From assembly GCA_025345505.1 (NCBI GenBank), contig JANVCC010000130.1, positions 11,409,710-11,473,709 of the forward strand: DNA of 64,000 nucleotides. Reading direction: 5' to 3'. Shown here in pieces: positions 20,820 to 33,500 of the stretch. Source of the stretch: Todiramphus chloris collaris (taxonomy: Eukaryota > Chordata > Aves > Coraciiformes > Alcedinidae). The notes under the pieces were generated by a model that made no database searches, was not told where the DNA came from, and was given only the letters and a program-made list of their open reading frames with translations. A program made the translations under genes and the position numbers. Position 1 is the stretch's first letter. Every line of letters starts with the position of its first letter.

Positions 20820-21500
20820 GGGGCAGCGCCTCTGCCTCCCTCTGCCCTGTGCTGGTGGCAGCGGCGGTGCGCTTCGGTACAGGGCGCGCTCAACCTCCCC
20901 CCGCCAAGCACACCCCCCTCACCTTGCCGGCACCCATCGCGCCCTCACGCCCCCCAAGCACCCGCTCCTCACAGTTTTGCCCCACAACACCCCACGACTC
21001 CTCCAAGACATGCCCGTTCCTTTCTGTCCCCGCCATGTGGCGTGGACGGCGGCTGCGGCGAGAGGGAAAGGGGTGGGTGCGCGCTCCCGCGGCGGCGCGT
21101 CCCCGTGGGCGGGAGCACGCGGCTCACCGCCGCCGGGCTGCCAGGCACGGCTCGGCGCGGCTCGGCTCGGCGCGGCTCGACGCATCCCGGCACGGCTCGG
21201 CGTAGCCCGGTACCGCCCGCCGAGCCCCCCGCCCGCCTCCCGCCCACCCCCGCGCCGCCATGGACGGGGGCGCCTTCGGAGCGGGGAAAGCCGGCGGCGC
21301 CTTCGACCCGCACGCCTTCATCCGGCAGCCGCACACCCTCCTGCGGTTCGTCTCCTGGGTAAGGCTCCGCCGCCACCGGGGGCTTCCGCCGCCACCGGCA
21401 CCTGCATCGGGGCAGGGGGCGGCAGGCCGGGCTGCGGGGGGCGCGGGCGGCCGAGGGGCTTCCTCCGGGGCGGGCGGCCGCCACCGGCCCCTGCCGCGAC
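20820..21500. promoter_or_regulatory. CpG island at the SYNGR1 promoter
   Basis: A very GC- and CpG-rich block around SYNGR1 exon 1. At 21145-21215 it holds a short tandem array of CGGCTCGG-type units (GGCACGGCTCGGCG and variants). No TATA box is obvious, as expected for a CpG-island promoter. Limits are approximate. Confidence 0.7.
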
Positions 21501-24500
21501 CTTTCTACGTGTATATAAATATATGTAATAATGATGTTATATGTTCTATACCATTATATATTATTATAATTGTATGCTATTATGTGCTATGTATTTATTA
21601 TATTTTATATATGCTTGTGTACATATATGTATCCACATATATAGATGCGCATACGTCTTTTGGTATCTCTCCACACACCTACATCTACACACATGCACAT
21701 ATATGTATATAGCTCCATAAGCATTTGTGCCTCATTTACTTCTATACTGCTATATATATATATGCATGTATGTTTGGATATGGGGATCTATCTCAGAGTT
21801 TATAGATCTCCATATGTATATATTTCCATGTATATCCACATATGTGCTCACACACAGATGTACGTGCATATGTACATATATATCTGTGTGTATGGACATA
21901 GGGCCATATAGATATAGGGTGAGCACACTCTGATTTGAGGTTTCTTCCCTGGGGAGGGAAGGGGTGAGCCAGGTTGGACCATTACCTCAGCTCCATCTCT
22001 GCTTTTTGAGGGTGGGAGTTTCCCCCCATGCCCCCCTCCCCGTGCTGGTGGGTTTATGGCAGGCACAGGGAGGCAGAAGGATGTGGGGTGACGAGGAGGA
22101 GCTTGAGGTGTTGCTGCAGTCCTGGTGTGGCTCCCCAGCAGGTTGGGGCTCGGGGTGCTGGGCTCTGGCCATGCTGGGGCAAGCTGGGGGGGCTATGGGA
22201 GCTGGATGTCACTCTGTGTTTTATCCTCATCCTCTCGCTTCCCCAACCTCCTTTCCCTGTTGTGCTTTCATCTCTGTAATTTGTGGGGAAGGGGGCAGGG
22301 TGCCAGGGGGAGTCTAACAGGCAGTGGAGAAGACACAGGGTGCCAGGGGAAGGTCTGTCCCTCTTCCCATGGTGCCGATCCCATGGCTGCACCTGGGGCC
22401 GGTCTGTATGTTCAAGAAGGTCATTGGGATTAAGGGAGCGAGAGCTGAAGCACCCAGCCGGCAGGGAAGAGATTGAGGTCTCGGCCAGGAGCGGAGAAGG
22501 GAGGGCAGGGAGAGCAAGTGGAGGAGACACATGCGCACCGGAGCTGGGAGGAGAGGCGTCAGGCTGGCTTTGGGAAAATAAAATAAAAGCGGTGCCAGGC
22601 GGGGGAAACGAGGAGCGAAAGGGAGGGTGGCATGGCTTGTTGCTGTACATGGGGAGGCAGCCCTTCTGCTCCTGGACGGTTGGGTGAGTGATGTCACCTC
22701 TGGGTGTTGTGACACAGAGGGTGGCTGGATTGACCCAAGACAGCTGAGGACATGATTAATGCGGGCACTCTGTCTGTCCTTTCATCCGTCCAAGCTTGTT
22801 TATGGTACAGCAGATCATGCTTGGAGCAGGCTGGCCGCACCGGGTGAGGGGGTATGTGTGCCCCCAGCTCCAGGGCGGGTGGAGCGAAGCCAGCCTGCAT
22901 GTCTGTGGATGATGGACGTGATGTGACCTACAAAGGCTCTCCCATTGCTAATCTCCGTGTCAGAATTTCCTCTTTCTCTCTCTCTCTCCCCCCCTCTTGG
23001 TCTGGTGGTGTTTTTTTTTTCCCCTTCATTTGAGCACTGCGGGATTTTGGCTTCCCAAAGGCACCAGGTAAGGGAGAGAGAACAGGAAATATGTTTATTT
23101 TTTAATCAGGCACCTACTTTGCTTCAGAGTATCTCAGAATCATCTTGCTTGCTGAGGTCAGCTCTGTGCCCTGCAATGTCTCCCTAGTCAAGGAGTACTT
23201 CCTGGGGACTAGCATCTCCTTAGGACCCCACATTGTTTCTCCCTGCCCATCTGACCTTGTCAGAGAACAGGATGGGGTTTAACCCAGGCACTTCACTTGG
23301 CTGTGGGAATTAAAGTCCTTTTGCAGGAGCTGGATGTGCTCCAGCTCAGTGGTCCAGTGAGGGAGGTTGGCCTGGCCATTGTGCAAGGCTATGTGTGCAC
23401 CTCGTCTCTCCCAAAATACTAGTTCCTTCTCCTGCTTTTCCACTGGTTTGTTCTTGTCTGCCCTCCCAAGCATCTCTGCCTCTTCAAAGCTGGGGAGTCA
23501 CAGGCTGACCCCAGATATTTAGCTGTGGTTTTGGTCTTTTTTTAACTTGAGACCAAGAGGTGCTCTCATGGGCATTGATGTCCTATCTCAAGCTGTCACA
23601 AGCATCAAACCCTTTATGTCCCTTTGCATAAATTGGCTGAACTTTGATGAGAAAAGACTAGTTCATGAATTCTTTGCGCTTCTCACTTCCTCTGGGAGAG
23701 AGTTCAGCATCTCTGATGGTCAGGGCCTTCCACTGTAAATCTATTCATGGCTGTGTTTTTATGCATTTGCTTTTGTATTCTTGCACCCTTCAGTTTAACT
23801 GGTGTTTTCCCCTGGGTGTATTTATAGACTGCGATCACATCCGCACTTAGCCCTTCTATTGCCAGGCTCTATGAGCCAAACTCTTCTGGTGGCAAAGGGC
23901 TCTCCCTCCCCATGGTCTCTGTGAGAGTCCTTCCTTTCACCTGCTCTGGAATGCATTCACCATGCACTGGAAGCACCTTGCTTGCCATCTCCTGAGATCT
24001 CATTTGCCTTTATCCTGCTTGTGGTGTGGGTGGTCCATCATCTCCCCAGGGCAAGCTGGAGACTTCTTTTGGCCCCTTTCACATGATGAACTTTCACTGA
24101 GAGCAGTTCTCATGATCACTTCCCCAGGCAGTGACCTTGTGCTCAGGTCATGCTGCCTTTTAGCAGACTTTATGATGGCATGGAGGTGCATATTGCTTTT
24201 TACCAAGGGGCAGCAAAACTGTCTTTTGCCCAGGGAGTTTGCAGCCTAATTAAGATGTCGTCAGATCTCCAGGGAGAACTGCAGGATCAGGAGAAGATGG
24301 GGTGTCCAACTGAAGATTATTTATATTGCTCGTTGCTGAGAATGAGATGGGATAGGTTTTACAAGGTGGATGCTAAACTAGGGAAAGAGGTTATCAATAC
24401 TGGAGTATCTGTCCACCACAACAGTGTTGTGAGGCAGTTCAGGTTTCTTGGGTGCTTTGGAGGTCAGGCACAGTGGAATAAGTATGCATCTCCCTACAGA

Positions 24501-27500
24501 AAGGTTGTCTGGCATGGGTGCTGGCAGGTGGTGGTGGCCCTTCAGTGCACCCAAGTCAGGTTTGGATGTTCAGCCTCAGCATGAGCCATTTCCAGCATCT
24601 GCTGATGCCTGCCCCAGATGCACTTGCCTGCACGAAGCAGCACCTTGTAGCACAGGGAGTCCTATGGAGCAGTCCCTTCTGAGCATCTCTGCTGAGGGTG
24701 ACTCCAAGGGCATCTGGAACTTGCAGTGAGGGGACTTGTCCAGTCTGCCTGGACTGAGGCTTGCACAATGAAAGTAACATGCTGATAGAAGATCCCAGGG
24801 GCTTCCCCACCTCTCTGGGGGGAAGGGCAGAACAACTTCCTCCCTATTCCCAGCAGTGATGAAGAGAAGACAAGCAACTTGCCCTACTACATTGGGTGGG
24901 CTGAGGTTCACTCCAAGTCCTGGTCGTTCACAGCTCCACGCTGTGCCATTTTGCCTGCTGCCAGCTGCGACGCAGAAGCGTACTGTGAGCTGAGCGGCAT
25001 TGCACAGCTGGTGCCCTAAAACAGACGGGACATGGCTGCGTGGGTGGGTTTTTTACCACCCTGCCACATAAACCTCATTTAGATGATGCAACAGCTGGAG
25101 CTAGTGGTACTACAGCTGGAGTTAGTGGAGCTAGGTGACCCACACTGAGCTGGAGCTGTGCTATGGTACATGGCACCAGGATTGTTCTTGAGATAAAGCA
25201 GACGAGCGTGGGCACATACCTGTTTAATCCTGTCATGCCCTGACCCACAGTGTTCTCTGCAGCTGACGCAGAGGAGCTGGGAGGCTCCTTTGCGACCCAC
25301 AGGCATTGGATGTAGCACTGGCTCCATAAATAAGTAGAATGCTAATCGAAACAGGTTGTTCCAGGTGCTCAAACTGCTTGGAAACCTGCTTGCTGGAGAA
25401 ACTGAAGCAGTGCTCGATATAAAAGCCTAACAAGGCAAAAGTAACTTGCTTTTTGGAAGCAGGCCTGTCTAAGTGGCTTGAGTGAGAGTATTTCCAGCTT
25501 CAACGGCGCTGGCAAAGCAACCCACTAAAACTCACCACATGGATCGAGACACCAAATCTCTCTCTGATGCATTACTCCTCTGGAGGGAGATTCAGAGAGG
25601 TGAGGCACTGCCTGCTCTCCATGTCCTCCTCCTCCATCACCTGCTGCTATTTCCACCTTGTCCCTTGGGTGGTGGGAGCAGACAGACCTTTTGAGCTGGG
25701 ACAGGAAGTGCTTGCTGTGGCAGTTAAACTGAGCCTTAGAACTCAGGGGCCATATTAGTCTGAAACCAGCTGCAACCTATACCTTCTTTCTGTTCCTACT
25801 AAATTTATCTGAGATGTTCCCCATGTTCATGGACCATAGTTCTTGCTCTCTGCCTCTGCTCCACCATGTAATTTTTGCCCCAGACACCATGCTCGCTGAC
25901 TGTGTGCTTGCGAGAAACGTTAGCACACAATGAAAGAAATGCAGCAGTTCAAAGCATGTGTTTTGAGTCAAGTCCTAGGTACGGTTCTGTATGGGATCCC
26001 CTTCCTTGTGTTGGCTTTAAAAGGTTGTTTTGGGGATTGCTGTCACTGGGATTGGGGAGAGGCAGATGGCAGGTGGATGTGGTCCTCCACCTAGGTTGGC
26101 AAGGAAGGAGACGTGTCACTGGAAAGAAAACTGAACTCTTCCTCCTGGAAAAAGATGCAACTTTTGGGCTGTTACTTTGTTAAGCAGCGACCTGGTGATG
26201 TAGGGACCATCTGGAAAACACATAAGAATCTGGCTACCACCGTGGAGGTGTGACCGTAGGGAGTTGTCACCAGTAGTGATGGGACAGAAGATGCTGTTTG
26301 ACCATGAGAAGAGCATGTGACCTGTGGGACTAGACAGAGCTTCATGAAGTCACTCTCTGGGACACAGCACCCTGTTACACCAGTGGACATCTTTCCATGG
26401 CAAAGCTCTTCTTCTCTCCCAAGGGTGACATGCATGGCTTCCCAGCTGCTGGCTCCCAGACTGCCACAGCATCGCATGAAGCTCAGGCTGCTATGGAGGT
26501 GAAGATCAACCCAGGCATGGGTCTGGTGGGAAACAGAAGGGTTAATGGTCAGCCTGTTGGCTGCCAAGACTTGTGAAAAAAAACTGTCTGGCCGGGAAAG
26601 CCTGTCCCAGCCTGTCCCAGATCCCGTGGCAGGAATTAGGGATGCAGAGCCTTTCTCCCATTCATCACCCACTCCGGCTCAGCCCCCGCTGGGGAGGTGG
26701 GGGAGCTGATGGTGCCATGTGGCTGGTGGACAGGGATGGGGAGGTGGGAGGGAGGTGCATGCCATGCTCTTTCCCCATCCCATGCTCAGGGGAGTCAGGT
26801 ACAAATGGGTACAGGGAGGCTGGCCGCCTCCAGCACCTGCACAGGGCTCAGACCGTGGGCAGGAGTCATTTGCTGCCTGCATGGTGCTGGCTGTAGAGAA
26901 TAAATAGAGGCTGCCTGTTTCCAAGCTGCCAGGACCATGTGTATGAAAAGCTGCATATGTTTTCTTCAAAATGATCTAAATACAAGATTATAATAATAGT
27001 AGTAATAATAATAATAATCCATGTCTGTGCGGGGCTCTCCAAAGCTTTCCAGAGTCTCCATTTGCAAGTGGCTGAATGAGAATGAAAGCCAGATCATCTC
27101 TGCCAGTTTATTGCTTGCACTCTCCCACGGTCTTGCTTTCTTTTTTAAAAGATTTATTCCTGCTTATTACCAGATCAGACACACAAGAGGTTATTGCTTC
27201 ATTCTGCCTGAAGTGTATTTGATTTGAAGTCCCGCAAGTAATATTATGTCATCAAATGATTTCTTCTCTGTAATAGAATAAAAGGGAGTTTGGGAGAGGG
27301 AGAGACAGCACACAGTGTGATAGAGCCCGAGTGGAGGGCACCGCAGTGAGCCCATGCAAGCAGCTGGATAGAAACCCTCCTCCACCTCATCCCAACTACA
27401 GCCATCGTGGGGAACTCAGGGATGAAGTCAGGAGGCAGCGTGACAAACTCCTGGGATGAGATGTCGGAAAATCTTAGTGCATCACATGATGCTCAGGAGT

Positions 27501-30500
27501 GTCTGATGTATGGCTGGGGATGGGCAGCGTGGTGGAAAGCCTCACATGATGCTCAGGAGGTTTCGCCTGGCTTTCTGCAGGGCTGAGCCTGCAGCGGGGA
27601 GGTGAGAAGGGACTAGAGCACATCTCCTCAGAAGGCTCATTTCTCGCCTTTACCTCTGGCAAAATCAGGTCACCCAGTTCAGTGAGAGAAAAAAAACCCA
27701 AAAACGTCTTTTATGATGCGGTGCAGCCTTTTGCCTGGTCTGCACTTTTCTAACTGTACTGAGCCCTTACATGCCTGTCATGGACAGCACAAGCCCCTTG
27801 AGAAACTGGGGCAGGGGAACTCTCAGCCTCTCCCTGTCTTCTCCCCACAGTGCTTAGCGTTACATGCATTTTACCATGTCATTCAGCAAGTTGCTTTGTC
27901 TCTGTCAGCTTTGCAAAGCACCTGACTCTGGGCTTCTTCACTTGGTGTCTCAGAGCTCTTTGATGGAAGCAGAACTCTAGGAAAATCATTGCAACAACCT
28001 TTGTGGATGTGATATGGATGTGATGTTTAAGGAGTGGGGAAGTTGAGAAAATCCAGCTCCCAGCCGCACCACTGAGATGGTCAGATCTCCACGTGCTGTT
28101 TTCTGCCCCCTTTTTTGAATGTAGCTGAATATATTACTGCTTGTTAAATGTGCAGCTCCAGACAGGCCACACACTTGCCCAATTATGTTGCTCTTGGAGG
28201 CTTAAGGAAACCCTCTCAACCTAAAAAATCTAGTTACTTCAAGTCCTGTTAACTGACTTAAGCAGCCTCGCTGAGGAAATGGGGCCTCTCAGGTGCACAA
28301 AGCTGGGGATGGTTGGCTGGTTTTCATCACCAAGCGTAGGAAAGAAGCCAGTGATTTCCCATGGAGTGGAAGGATGAGCTGCGTTTGGGAGCCTTGGGAT
28401 GCAGGGCTTTGCACCCGCCTCCTGTCAGCTTTCAGACAAGTCACTTCCCCGTGACTCAGTGCTCAGTCGGGAGAAGATTCCCACCATCTTATCCTTGCCT
28501 CCTCTTCACAGCTGGAACCATTTTATTAGTGGCTGTAGGCAAGGCCTTGTGCGGCAAGGATTCGCCATGCCAAACGGGGATAGAAGGAACAAGCAGCAGT
28601 AACGCAGAGGGGCAAGAGGCTTGTGCCAGTGCTGCTGGTTGCTGGCATTTCTTCAGAACTGCTGCTGATGTGATGGGAAAGGGAAGGTAAATGCTTCATC
28701 CTTGCAGACTTGGTGCTGTACTATACCTGCTGCCTGGATCATCCTTGTATGGGCATGGATTAGGAAGTCAAGGAAATAAAAAATACTTGTTCTTTCTAAG
28801 ATGACTTGCTACATCAGTGAGCTTCCCACTGGCTCCCTTACCAACAAGAAGCAGCTGCCATGGGTTAAGTGTGCAACAGTTTCTCGTGAAGGCTGTGAGA
28901 TCTGGGCTTTTGTGATTGTATTTTTTCTAGAAAATTACTTGTCTGTGCACCTGTCACAATGGTGTCTGGGTACAGACATCATGGGGAGAAAATTAGCGAT
29001 GCTGCCTGTCAGCAGCAGTAATTGCCTCTTCTCCTGCTGTCCAGCTCTGCCTGTGTGTCTGAAACCTTTGGTTTGAGCCTGCCTGTTCTTGCTCAGTTGT
29101 TACCCAGTCCAGCTCAAGGCTTCTGTGTGCAGTGGATCCTCACGGTGTTTTGCTGTGGTGAGGACAATGTGGAAGGAGGCATCCCTTAAGCTACTGTGCT
29201 TTGGTCTGTACAAAGCTTTCCTAAGGACAAAGAATACTTGGCTGTTGCAGGACACAGAAGATAAGCATCTGCAGTGACTTGTGCTGCTCACAAGTAAGAA
29301 TACCCTTAGTGGAATTTCCCCAGAAAACTCCTAAGATCATCTCAAATCAGATGCTTGCCAGTAAATCATACCTTGGGCACCTCCAGCCTGCGAAACAGCT
29401 TTCTCTTCATAGGAGAGAAGTTGTGGCATTTTGGCTGACCAAAGATGGAAAAATGAAGTTGGGAATGCCACCTCTGCTTGAAAACTAGGAAGAGGGAGAT
29501 GTCCCTCTGGTCTCATGACTCTAAGCTGTGTCTTTACAATGTGCCAGCATAAAAAGATGTGAAAGAGCAAATGCAAAAAGGAGCCATTCTGCTTCTTTCA
29601 TTCACAGATGAGAGTTCTTCCAGGCCAGCAGCAAACCCAAAGATAAGAGCAGATGTGTATTGAGAAGATGTGCACTGGGATATGAGCTGAGTAAACAGGG
29701 GTGTGTCTCCAGGGAGAGGCCATAACAGCAGTTCATTCATCAGAGTTACCAGAGACTCAACAATACAGTTCCTTGCAAGGGTTGAACTGACTTGGGGAAT
29801 CGACCTTTTACTGGTTTTGCGCTCTAAAACAAAACTGAACACCAGACTATGTCACTTTCAAGTCTGTTTCTCATCTTCCAAAGAGAAGACACACTTTCTA
29901 CTGTTGTGGAAAACGAGGCACTCATTTTGTAATCCCAATATATAGAGAGGTTGGTATTTCAGGTGGTAGCATTGATGCTGGTCACAGCCTCACATTGGGA
30001 CATTGCTTCAGGTGTCTGTCAGCTCCCTCTGAGGTTAGAGGAACATGGTGTTACTGCCAACAGTCCTGTGCCAATCTGTCAGCCCAGCCTGTTGTGAAGG
30101 TGTGTGAGACTTCCCACTGAAAGAATCTGTCTGTAATTTGTATAATTGTGCTGCTTTCCAAACCATTCAGGCTGCAATTTTGAAGATGAGACCTTTGCTT
30201 CAGGCAGAAGAGATTTTAATTTAATTTTCATGTATGATTTCTGCAAAGTATGATCAATCTCCACTTGCAAGAAGAAGGAGGAGGAGACTTGCTTTGCTTC
30301 TAAGCTTAAAAAGCTCTTGTGAACTTTCAGAAAATCCATACAGTCCCCATGCTTAGGAGCACTGGCATCCAGCTTTTTTTTGTTTGCTCTACTGTGTCAA
30401 AAATATGCCCAATCTCAGTAACTCAAGTGTGACCCAGTTAGGAGTCTTGGGGTGAAAAAATAATATTGGTGTCAGTGGATACTTGTTAGAGTTTGGCAGA

Positions 30501-33500
30501 TAAAATATGTTCAGTGTTGAGTATCTGTCCAAGTTCTGTTGGGGACCATGGGTAAGGTTTTTCCTCTGGTTCTTGATGCCACAGGTCAAACAGAGGTCTG
30601 TGCTGTGTATCTCAGGCATCCAGCCCCACCAGTGATAGATGGTGTATTGGGTTCGCATTGATCACCAGTTTTCCCTGCACTCACAAAGCTGCTTCTCTGC
30701 TTTTTGGGTTGTCTGCCGTGGCCTCTTCTGGTGCTTGGTTGGGTTAAGTAGTACTGGGGTCCTTCTGACCTAGAAAACACTCAGACCTACCTCCACTCCC
30801 TGCAGGAGACTTGGCCACCTCATCTTCTTGCCTAATGCTTCTCCGTGGGGATTGAGTGGTGGTTCCAAGGGTGCCAGGCTCCTGTTGTGCAGACAACTAC
30901 CGGGCTAGCAGAGTGCCCTGATGACATCCTAGTGCATTTCATATGTATGTTCACCCCATGCTTGAGGTCCCATTTCCCATCTGCCTGGAGCTCTTGCAGG
31001 CAGCCTGCAGTTGGGCTGTTTCTACTTACGGTCTCAGGATGCCCTGCAAAGAAAAATCTGTACATGCTGCCTTAATATTCCTGTCTTATTCCTGTGGCTG
31101 CGAGGAGAAGCTGTTTGTTTGAGACGCAAGATTGGGACTGATGTAAATAGCTCTATGCTTTGGTAAACATGTTGTGTCGAAGAGGAACAGCCTTGTGGCA
31201 GGCGACAAAGGCTAAGCCCATGAGCGAAGATTAAACTGGCAAGTGCGGATTATGGCATTTCTACCTGGACTCATCCTTAATGCCACCTGATTTAAAATAA
31301 CACATAGTGGCAGTGGCGGTAATGGGTAGGGAGGACTCATGGCAGCACTGCAAGGTGGATCTAGATGGGGGACATTTGGCCCATAAATTCTGTGGGGAAG
31401 GTTGGACACTGTCAGTGTACGGGTGAGTAGGCAGAAGGATAGGTGGTGTCATGGGCTGAGATGATGGAAAACTGGTGCAGAGAGGTGTGTGACATGCGGC
31501 GAAATGGGCAGAGTGGGAGTCTGGCAGGACAGAGCTGCAGAGCAAGCAGGGCTGTGGATTGTGTGTGGGGGGGGAGGGGGAAAAGAGCATAGTAGCTGGA
31601 TAGATAAAATTAGTGAACTATGCATGGTAGAAACAGTGAATTCCTAGAAGGGAAGGGAGTGGGTGGGAGAATGAATGCAGTCTAAGAGGATTTCCACTAT
31701 TTGGAGCCCTTTTATGCAGGCACCCACACCAAAACCACATGCCAATTTACACTCCGTGTCACCTCCCTGTGTGTCTGTGGGAAGCCACCCTTACTCCAGT
31801 ATGCAACTGCTTTACATTTCTTTAGATCAGGTGGATAAAAAAGGTCAATCTAAAAGTGTACTATTTTAAGTTAATCCTCAGAAATAAAATTAGACCACTT
31901 CCCCAGTAAATTCCCCATGGCTACAGCCCAGGCAAGGCAGCAGCACGGCAGCTCAGCAGAGAGGTGCCTGCGAAGGGCATCTGTCCCCTGCAGAGCTCTG
32001 CTCCTTTGCACTGGTCCAGAGAGATGGGGCTTGCCCTGACATGTCCCCTGCATCCCTCCCCACCAGGTGTTCTCCATCGTGGTATTCGGCTCCATTGTCA
32101 ATGAAGGGTATGTGAACCGCCTGGACGAGCCAGAAGAGTACTGCATTTTCAACCGCAATCACAATGCCTGCAACTATGGCATTACTGTGGGTGTCCTCAC
32201 CTTCCTCAGCTGCCTTCTCTACCTGGCTCTGGATGCCTACTTCCCGCAGATCAGCAGCGTCAAGGACCGCAAGAAGGCAGTGCTCTCCGACATTGGAGTC
32301 TCGGGTGAGCTTCCTGACCAGCTGGCCCCTCTCCTCTCCTCTGCTGGCAAGGGAGTGGGAGGGAGTTTCTGCTGCCTTGCAGGCCAGGTCCCTGCTAGCA
32401 GGGAGGTCTTTGGGTTCCTTACTCTCCCAGGCCTTCTGTCTCTCTCCTTCTCTTTCCCTTTCTCCTCAAACAGTCTGGCCAATGCCTCTGCTATTCTCCA
32501 TAGGCACAGCTCAGGGAGTCCTTTAGGATCAGCAGGTCTTGCCTCCCTGCATGGTTGTGCTTGCTCAGGCCAAATGTTGATGCCTCTGGAGTTGGTACTT
32601 CCTTCTTTTTCAGCTCCAGGTGATTGAACTATATATATTTTAACATAAAGAAAATGTTGAGGGTTTCATGCAGGCTGCCTAAACCAGTCCTCCTAGGTTA
32701 CCTGGCATTCCCCATGTCAGTAGCTGTGCAGGATCACATCCAACCCTGAGGCTTTATTCTCACTTACAGTCAGATCTCTCCATCCCCAGTAGTGTGTTGA
32801 AGTGACAGAATGATGGTGTGTTCGTATGTGCCCGTGTAACACCAGTCAGCAGCATCATGAGGAGGTACTTTGCTCTCATGCTGTGATCCTGACTCGCTCT
32901 CCTGTCTTACTCCAGCCAAATGGGCAAAATTCTCCACATCAGGGTCACCCCACTGTTTATCAAAGGGGTCACAAGTGGAGCAAGGACAGGATCAGATGCA
33001 GCATCTGAACTTGTTTAGAACTTCTAGCTTTCAGGTTTGTTCATGATTAGCCTGTTGCCCAGCAGTCCTGCACGCAGCTAGCAAGAGAAGGGGAAGGATT
33101 GAGCCCTGTTTTGCTGCTACTTAGGGATTCCCATTTCCCTTGCTGACCAGTATCTGGCTGCGCCTTGCAAAGAGGTTGAGTCCCACTCCTCCCCACCATC
33201 TGACAGTCTGGACTTGGGACTTCCCCACTACTGTCATCCCTTTCCCAGAGTGCAGTATGTTAATGATCCTTCAGCACCTTTCCTCAGTGTAAGTCCAGTA
33301 GCCTGTGCTGTCCTGAGCAAAGTCTGTTTTCTGTGCTACTGCAGTCTGGCTGCTTCCCACTCCTCTGCAGCTCCCTTGGAAGGAATTGCTCTGTGCTTGT
33401 CCTTGCAGGACAGGGTTGTGAAGTAGTGGCTGTTTCAGGGAGGCCAGGTGATCTCTCCTGCACTGGAAGCCCTTCAGGCTCCTGCCCAAGGCCAAATGCA

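Larger units (their letters stand above)
21359..32066 (+). other. SYNGR1 intron 1 (10.7 kb)
   Basis: This large first intron has a GTAAGG donor and a CACCAG acceptor. It contains the AT-rich tract at 21500-21930, a CT-rich tract (22970-23003), a TAA-type microsatellite (26985-27018) and a 60-bp-spaced duplication (27482-27559). No further exon could be supported. An alternative first exon is possible but not visible by eye. Confidence 0.6.

Noticed and set aside
20977-21528. 183-codon plus-strand frame across SYNGR1 exon 1
   Set aside because: Wrong frame relative to the real SYNGR1 start at 21260. An arginine/proline-rich shadow of the CpG island.
32067-32627. 186-codon frame starting in SYNGR1 exon 2
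   Set aside because: It is exon 2 read past its donor at 32305 into the intron. The true junction to exon 3 restores the conserved VSAFW motif.
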